Shown here one piece after another: positions 35,553 through 37,058 of a stretch of 37,058 bases of DNA. Under the pieces are notes generated by a model, which was not told the origin of the DNA, searched no databases, and saw nothing but the letters and a program-made list of their open reading frames with translations. The first letter of the stretch is position 1; every line of letters begins with the position of its first letter. Source of the stretch: an uncultured Veillonellaceae bacterium (GTDB lineage Bacteria; Bacillota; Negativicutes; Selenomonadales; Selenomonadaceae); contig CACYDT010000002.1 in NCBI GenBank assembly GCA_902773295.1, forward strand, positions 1 through 37,058, read 5' to 3'. The translations under genes and the position numbers were made by a program.

Positions 35553-35801
35553 ATGCACTATCCAGAACTCGCTCGACGGGTAGACTATTTCAAGCATGAA
35601 AACAAGGGGGTACAAGCAATGTGCGAAATTATGAAACAGCTACAGGATGAAGGCAGAGCAGAAGGTTTGGCTGACGGTTTTGCTCAAGTCGCCATCGGAA
35701 TGCTCAAAGACAACAAACCCTTCGAGGAAATCACGAAGTATACGCACATTCCACCAGAGGAATTGGAAAAACTTGCCCAGCAAATTCACCCATCTCATTA
35801 A
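35553..35801 (+). pseudogene. C-terminal remnant of an Rpn/PD-(D/E)XK nuclease family transposase-like protein
   Basis: The 82 codons read RRVDYFKHENKGVQAMCEIMKQLQDEGRAEGLADGFAQVAIGMLKDNKPFEEITKYTHIPPEELEKLAQQ. This is the typical C-terminal tail of Rpn-family (recombination-promoting nuclease) proteins, which normally have about 200 more residues of nuclease domain before it. That domain is absent: the frame begins one base after the inverted-repeat element. A good ribosome binding site (AAGGGGG) before the internal ATG at 35619 could still express a 60-residue tail, as some Rpn genes do. Confidence 0.7.
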
Positions 35802-35823
35802 CTTAAATGAACATCTTCGGGGC

Positions 35824-35849
35824 ACCTCCCCTTTCAGGGGAGGTTTTTT
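35824..35849 (+). terminator. Intrinsic terminator after the Rpn remnant
   Basis: ACCTCCCC (35824-35831) and GGGGAGGT (35837-35844) with a 5-nt loop, followed by TTTTTT. Confidence 0.85.
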
Positions 35850-35863
35850 CATTTCATCCTGCC

Positions 35864-36537
35864 TCAGATTTTCGACCGTCTCATTTCATGGATGAACCTC
35901 AAATACTCGAACCAGTACTGCTTGTAGAAGTGTTCCCGCCAGTAGATCTTTCCGGCCCACTTGATGCGTTCGTCTGCAATGCCCATGCGGATGAGGCTTT
36001 CCCTGGCCTCGTTGGCAGAGGTTTCGTTTGTCATGGAGATCAGTACCTTGTCGAACTTGAACTGTTTGAGGGCACCCACGGGAGCCACGGGAATGCCCGG
36101 ATGTCGATGTTTTCTGCGTTCTTGTCCACGATGACCACGCATTTCACCCAGCCGTAGTCTTTCGTCTGCTGGTAGAACTTCCTCCCCACATCCCCAGCGC
36201 CATAGATGGCGATGGTCTCTCCCTCCCGGAAGAGATGATAGGGGAAGATATGGTCGTAGATCACCATGCGGAGCTTTTTCTCCAGGGCATCAAGGAACTG
36301 GTTCCTATCGATGAAATCACCGCCAATCTTCCGGAGCATGGGGAAATAGACATTTCGGAAAAACTCGTCCCTATAGTAAGTCTCCCCGTCCCAACGGATT
36401 TTCTCCTCTGGTATGCCCATAGCCTGAAGGGTCTCCCTGATAGCCTCCACGGCCTTCCCTCCGTGAACCGTAATGAGCACATGGTCAAAGTCCATCCCCT
36501 TCAGTGCCTCCACTTCCCGGGCCGGGATTCCTGCGGA
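35864..36537 (-). pseudogene. Frameshifted two-repeat Rossmann-type protein of a surface-polysaccharide locus
   Basis: Two similar units can be read. Unit 1 (36537-36310) is GIPAREVEALKGMDFDHVLITVHGG...RETLQAMGIPEEKIRWDGETYYRDEFFRNVYF. Unit 2 has a nucleotide-binding motif, IAIYGAGDVGRKFYQQTKDYGWVKCVVIVDKNAENIDI, then GIPVAPVGALKQFKFDKVLIS...LIRMGIADERIKWAGKIYWREHFYKQYWF. Unit 2 changes frame at 36096-36100, where one base seems lost from a CCCGGG run; restoring it joins the halves as ENIDIPGIPVAPVGAL. Unit 1 lacks its own nucleotide-binding half and a convincing start. Such units occur in FkbM methyltransferase-like and glycan-modifying proteins. The substrate is unknown. Confidence 0.65.
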
Positions 36538-36859
36538 TCACGCATTTTTCCAAAAGGCGTTGCAACGCGATCAAGTATTCCTCTAAGTATCTAATGTTTC
36601 GAAGAATTGCATAATCGTGCATATCATCTAATTCCAAAAACTTCTTGTTCGCATTCAACAGGCAGATCCGCTTCTCATAATTATTGAGGGCAAGCGGCTC
36701 CAACCTTCCCATATCCAGCCTAGAAAAATGTTCCGTTGCGGGCGAAACAATGGAAAGCCAGTTGGTAAGGCCAACAGCCCTTGTATGCCGATAAGGCATC
36801 CCTACCATATGTGTGACGCAATCCCCGAATAATGCGACCGTCCGATCTGTTTTCTCCAT
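36485..36859 (-). CDS. Unrecognised protein, probably truncated at its C-terminus
   Basis: The 124-residue frame MEKTDRTVALFGDCVTHMVGMPYRHTRAVGLTNWLSIVSP... has a sound start (AAGGAGG, 4 nt spacing, right after the previous stop). The opening VALFGDCVTHM is faintly like the GSCVTRD start of DUF6270 proteins from polysaccharide loci, but this is weak. The last dozen residues (RRNPGPGSGGTEGDGL) look like out-of-frame reading, because the next frame there gives the meaningful IPAREVEALKG. One extra A near 36525, or a deletion joining two genes, would explain it. Confidence 0.5.
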   Translation of the reverse strand: MEKTDRTVALFGDCVTHMVGMPYRHTRAVGLTNWLSIVSPATEHFSRLDMGRLEPLALNNYEKRICLLNANKKFLELDDMHDYAILRNIRYLEEYLIALQRLLEKCVIRRNPGPGSGGTEGDGL

Positions 36860-36868
36860 GAAGCCTCC

Positions 36869-37058
36869 TTAAAGCATCCCCTGCACCATCCGTTCCCGAT
36901 AGCACAGCATGAAAACTTCCAGCATCTTCCTATAAGCCACCAGCTTTTCAAAGTCCTCCTCGCCCAGCATAAGATTCCCCCAGCCGTCCACATAGCAACG
37001 GTCCGGCCGGTCAATCTCCAGCTTGTACACATGCCTGCACACATGCAGCACATAGTCA
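36869..37058 (-). CDS. C-terminal end of a protein running off the window, function not recognised
   Basis: The 62 visible codons read DYVLHVCRHVYKLEIDRPDRCYVDGWGNLMLGEEDFEKLVAYRKMLEVFMLCYRERMVQGML-stop. The frame is open to the window edge, so the start is outside. It ends 9 bp before the next gene, whose ribosome binding site follows its stop codon, so the two form an operon. No motif can be assigned. Confidence 0.6.
   Translation of the reverse strand, partial: DYVLHVCRHVYKLEIDRPDRCYVDGWGNLMLGEEDFEKLVAYRKMLEVFMLCYRERMVQGML

Overview
The window looks like chromosomal DNA of a moderately GC-rich anaerobe of the Bacillota. It carries a glmS ribozyme, a SAM-I riboswitch, a CIRCE operator, strong AGGAGG-type ribosome binding sites, and a gene order (ylxM-ffh-rpsP-khpA-ylqD-rimM-trmD) typical of that phylum. 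A soluble FIST chemoreceptor, a flavin reductase-rubredoxin fusion, and an SpeD-related protein after glmS fit Negativicutes, perhaps Selenomonadaceae. That placement is inference, not proof.

Left part (1-12.4 kb): lgt (+) converges on glmS plus a SpeD-like gene (-), which are preceded by a glmS ribozyme. Next come groS-groL (-) under a perfect CIRCE box and clpB (-). The clpB promoter is embedded in a perfect 20-bp inverted repeat built of four AAGTCAAA octamers. A divergent high-molecular-weight rubredoxin gene follows, then guaB, a secreted polysaccharide deacetylase, and a DUF1858 redox-type small protein behind a structured leader.

Middle (12.4-27.2 kb): ilvD lies 14 bp behind metK, and both lie downstream of a complete SAM-I riboswitch with its terminator. 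The SRP/ribosome-biogenesis operon starts at a consensus promoter near 19.7 kb. On the other strand a soluble FIST-type chemoreceptor is followed by a MupG-family (DUF871) gene. A minus-strand operon thiE-galU-DUF445-DUF445 has overlapping or near-touching junctions.

Upstream of thiE (27.2-27.65 kb) about 400 bp holds no conventional gene. It has a good promoter, many hairpins, and an intrinsic terminator just before the thiE ribosome binding site, so it reads as a large structured leader RNA or ncRNA. It is my best candidate for something undescribed.

Right part (27.7-37 kb): an AMMECR1/MEMO fusion gene, a DNA-deoxyinosine glycosylase, alaS with a downstream HlyD-like gene, then an accessory zone. 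That zone holds an AAA-ATPase/PD-(D/E)XK protein, a 141-bp element with 13-bp terminal inverted repeats, an Rpn nuclease C-terminal remnant, and a decayed surface-polysaccharide-type locus with at least one frameshift. I saw no tRNA, rRNA, CRISPR array or intact transposase.
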